Shown piece after piece: positions 4,937 to 6,020 of a DNA stretch of 6,020 nucleotides. The first letter of the stretch is position 1. Every line of letters begins with the position of its first letter. A program made the translations under genes and the position numbers. The notes beneath the pieces were generated by a model. That model was not told the DNA's origin and searched no databases. It saw nothing but the letters and a program-made list of their open reading frames with translations. This DNA comes from Chloroflexota bacterium (lineage in GTDB: Bacteria; Chloroflexota; Dehalococcoidia; UBA2979): contig NZWK01000008.1 of assembly GCA_002701625.1 (NCBI GenBank), positions 26,033-32,052 of the forward strand, read 5' to 3'.

Positions 4937-5552
4937 TTACTAGCCGATCCATCGCATTTTCAAGATAGGTTTTATTCAAATCTCCCATAACATTTTGAAC
5001 TGATAGAAAATCTATGTCTTCCCTATTTTGGCTAAGTTTTGATTTGGCAGACACTCTATCCACCTTGAATCTAAATGCAACAATATTCTCAATCATTTGA
5101 TCGATGTAATCTTTTGGAGCGTCCGCCATTTTCCACTCTTCTTCACCAGAATAGATTCTTTCATATTGCTTGGTAAGTTTACCGACAATCGCAACTTTGT
5201 CTTTCTTCAAGTGTGTAAACGACAGGTTCCCGTGCAAGTGCACCACTTGGTAGTTCCATGTCGGCACATGACGATGCGTCTCTAATTTCGTTGGGTACAG
5301 ATTGGGAGATATGTATGAGTCTTCGGCTTTAAAAATAGCGAGTGCTTTGGTGCCCTCAGGGAAAAATTCGTGAAGCAAGTTTGCTTTAGCTATATGTCCA
5401 ATATATTCATCATCTTTGTCATGCAATAAGGGAATATGGTTCGCTATGAATTCACCTTCCAAAAAACAGATCAGTGTAGCTAACGGGAATTGTTCAATTA
5501 GCTTCGCGATTTCTTTTTTGTCATTTTCTTTGAAATGGTCAGGCAGGTACAT
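4929..5552 (-). CDS. paiB: PaiB-family FMN-binding protein
   Basis: A 207-residue split-barrel flavoprotein, matching the usual length of about 205-215. The start MYLPDHFKEND is the classic PaiB opening. Family blocks follow: ANHIPL (37-42), SYISPNLYP (79-87), HVPTWNY (95-101) and HLHG (105-108); the HVPTWNY block is the most diagnostic. B. subtilis PaiB was described as a negative regulator of protease synthesis and sporulation, but no DNA-binding domain is visible, and many homologues may simply be FMN-binding oxidoreductases. The frame stays open upstream to 5810, but the ATG at 5550-5552 is preferred because GGGAG lies 7 nt before it, it matches the family's start, and a likely promoter lies between it and the farther ATG candidates. 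It is the first gene of a two-gene unit with the overlapping HAD gene, and is divergent from the alanine dehydrogenase gene. Confidence 0.9.
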   Translation of the reverse strand: MYLPDHFKENDKKEIAKLIEQFPLATLICFLEGEFIANHIPLLHDKDDEYIGHIAKANLLHEFFPEGTKALAIFKAEDSYISPNLYPTKLETHRHVPTWNYQVVHLHGNLSFTHLKKDKVAIVGKLTKQYERIYSGEEEWKMADAPKDYIDQMIENIVAFRFKVDRVSAKSKLSQNREDIDFLSVQNVMGDLNKTYLENAMDRLVND

Positions 5553-5556
5553 TAAC

Positions 5557-5564
5557 CAACTCCC
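5557..5564 (-). promoter_or_regulatory. Ribosome binding site that sets the paiB start
   Basis: The minus strand reads GGGAG followed by 7 nt and then the ATG at 5550-5552. The upstream ATG at 5598-5600 has no such site. Confidence 0.5.
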
Positions 5565-5598
5565 ATTTTGATTATCGCTGGATTGGTCTTCCAAAATC

Positions 5599-5628
5599 AT
5601 AGTAGATTTCAAGTACGTTGACTGGCAA
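5599..5628 (-). promoter_or_regulatory. Likely paiB-HAD promoter
   Basis: On the minus strand TTGCCA (5623-5628, five of six to TTGACA) and TACTAT (5599-5604, four of six to TATAAT) are 18 bp apart. Transcription would begin near 5592, leaving a leader of about 40 nt to the ATG at 5552. This start lies downstream of the alternative ATG at 5598-5600, which supports the shorter PaiB. Confidence 0.35.
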
Positions 5629-5799
5629 CTATTACTCTCTGGCCTAGTCAAGCGGGTTCTAGGCATTCTGGCGCACCATTGACAGACCTGACACGGATGA
5701 CGGTATTTTACAAATTTGCTATACAACTTTTGTATCCGACCACCCGCCCCACCATAAGAGGCGGAGGGGCAAACCTTCGACCCCACACCCCTCTCTAGC

Positions 5800-5821
5800 T
5801 TTGTCCGCAATTTGTCCGCAA
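5800..5821 (-). repeat. Perfect tandem 11-bp repeat
   Basis: On the plus strand TTTGTCCGCAA occurs twice with no gap (5800-5810, 5811-5821). On the minus strand the unit is TTGCGGACAAA. Read in register as TGCGGACAAAT, it matches AGGGGGCAAAT at 2254-2264 at 8 of 11 positions, with the same period and opposite orientation. Confidence 0.75.
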
Positions 5822-5836
5822 CGGGCCTGACCAGCG

Positions 5837-5865
5837 TTTACAACCATTTATACAGAAGCTAGAGT
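5837..5865 (+). promoter_or_regulatory. Possible promoter of the alanine dehydrogenase gene
   Basis: TTTACA (5837-5842, five of six to TTGACA) and TAGAGT (5860-5865, four of six to TATAAT) are 17 bp apart. The predicted start near 5872 lies just before two perfect dyads, which would then fit as operators in the early transcribed region. Confidence 0.3.
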
Positions 5866-5879
5866 CGATAGTACGGTCA

Positions 5880-5894
5880 ATTGGTAATACCAAT
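5880..5894. promoter_or_regulatory. Candidate operator 1 (perfect 15-bp dyad)
   Basis: ATTGGTA-A-TACCAAT is a perfect palindrome with a single central base. It is centred 25 bp before a second odd-centred dyad, in the leader region of the alanine dehydrogenase gene, about 90 bp before its ATG. Confidence 0.45.
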
Positions 5895-5905
5895 CCCAAG
5901 TGGCG

Positions 5906-5918
5906 CCAGAAATTCTGG
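5906..5918. promoter_or_regulatory. Candidate operator 2 (perfect 13-bp dyad)
   Basis: CCAGAA-A-TTCTGG is a perfect palindrome. Lrp/AsnC-type sites often have a CAG...CTG frame around an AT-rich centre, and such regulators control alanine dehydrogenase genes in several bacteria. The fit here is loose and no regulator gene is visible. Confidence 0.4.
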
Positions 5919-5977
5919 ATGGAATCGTTCGAAAGATGAGAAACCATCTACGCCACAAAATAAAAAGGAATATACAA

Positions 5978-6020
5978 ATGAAAATTGGTGTACCACGAGA
6001 GATAAAAAATCATGAATATC
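5978..6020 (+). CDS. ald: Alanine dehydrogenase, N-terminal fragment (cut by window end)
   Basis: Only 14 codons are visible: MKIGVPREIKNHEY. This is the highly conserved opening of alanine dehydrogenases, which interconvert L-alanine and pyruvate plus ammonia with NAD. The related NAD(P) transhydrogenase alpha subunit starts similarly (MRIGVPRE...), but the IKNHEY or IKNNEYR continuation favours alanine dehydrogenase. AAGGA (5965-5969) lies 8 nt before the ATG. The gene diverges from paiB, with two dyads in its upstream region that may regulate it. The visible stretch is short, so the call rests on a strong but brief motif. Confidence 0.8.
   Translation, partial: MKIGVPREIKNHEY

Larger units (their letters stand above)
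5553..5977. other. Divergent intergenic region between paiB and the alanine dehydrogenase gene
   Basis: These 425 bp hold no convincing gene. An open minus-strand frame continues to 5810 but lacks a ribosome site and family similarity. The half near paiB has a likely paiB promoter (5599-5628) and a small GC hairpin, CCGCC/GGCGG (about 5745-5765). The middle carries GGGGCAAA (5766-5773) and a perfect tandem 11-bp repeat (5800-5821). The half near the alanine dehydrogenase gene has two perfect dyads and a possible promoter. Confidence 0.65.

Noticed and set aside
5347..5357. TGGTGCCCTC, identical to the reverse complement of the tRNA 3' end
   Set aside because: Only 10 bp, and it falls in a normal coding part of paiB (PEGTKA), so it is probably chance rather than an attachment site.
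5553..5810. N-terminal extension of PaiB up to 293 residues, including a CxxCxxC cluster
   Set aside because: PaiB proteins begin at MYLP; GGGAG lies 7 nt before that ATG, a likely promoter sits inside the extension, and the extra part includes the tandem 11-bp repeat region and looks noncoding.

Overview
The window is a compact stretch of bacterial chromosome. The genes have clear Shine-Dalgarno sites, TTG and ATG starts are both used, and the one tRNA carries an encoded CCA end. The sequence alone does not settle the lineage. The ThyX and IsdG-like proteins, the moderate GC content and the Thr/Gln-repeat lipoprotein would fit a free-living, probably aquatic bacterium (alphaproteobacterial or SAR202-type Chloroflexota come to mind), but this is a guess.

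Left block, plus strand (1-2178): the end of an unrecognised protein with one C-terminal membrane segment, then thyX (flavin-dependent thymidylate synthase, TTG start), a small IsdG/ABM-fold monooxygenase with an intact Asn/Trp/His triad, and tRNA-Arg(CCT). All are co-directional and closely spaced.

Central block (2179-5552): after the tRNA comes about 340 bp without a gene. It holds a near-identical 21-bp copy of part of the tRNA, a tandem 11-bp repeat and a short possible gene remnant. Three minus-strand genes follow: a secreted lipoprotein with a degenerate M23/LytM-like domain, a HAD-superfamily hydrolase, and a PaiB-family FMN-binding protein. The last two overlap by 8 bp and form a coupled pair transcribed paiB-HAD. 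The HAD gene is much more AT-rich than thyX (about 35% versus 47% GC in 300-base hand counts).

Right block (5553-6020): a divergent intergenic region with a second tandem 11-bp repeat and two perfect dyads, followed by the first 14 codons of a probable alanine dehydrogenase gene on the plus strand.

The main unexplained pattern is the tRNA-Arg(CCT) junction. It combines a tRNA-fragment duplication, similar 11-bp tandem repeats on both sides of the minus-strand block, and a composition change. This resembles the edge of an old integrated segment at a common integration site, but no integrase is present in the window, so that reading is inference.
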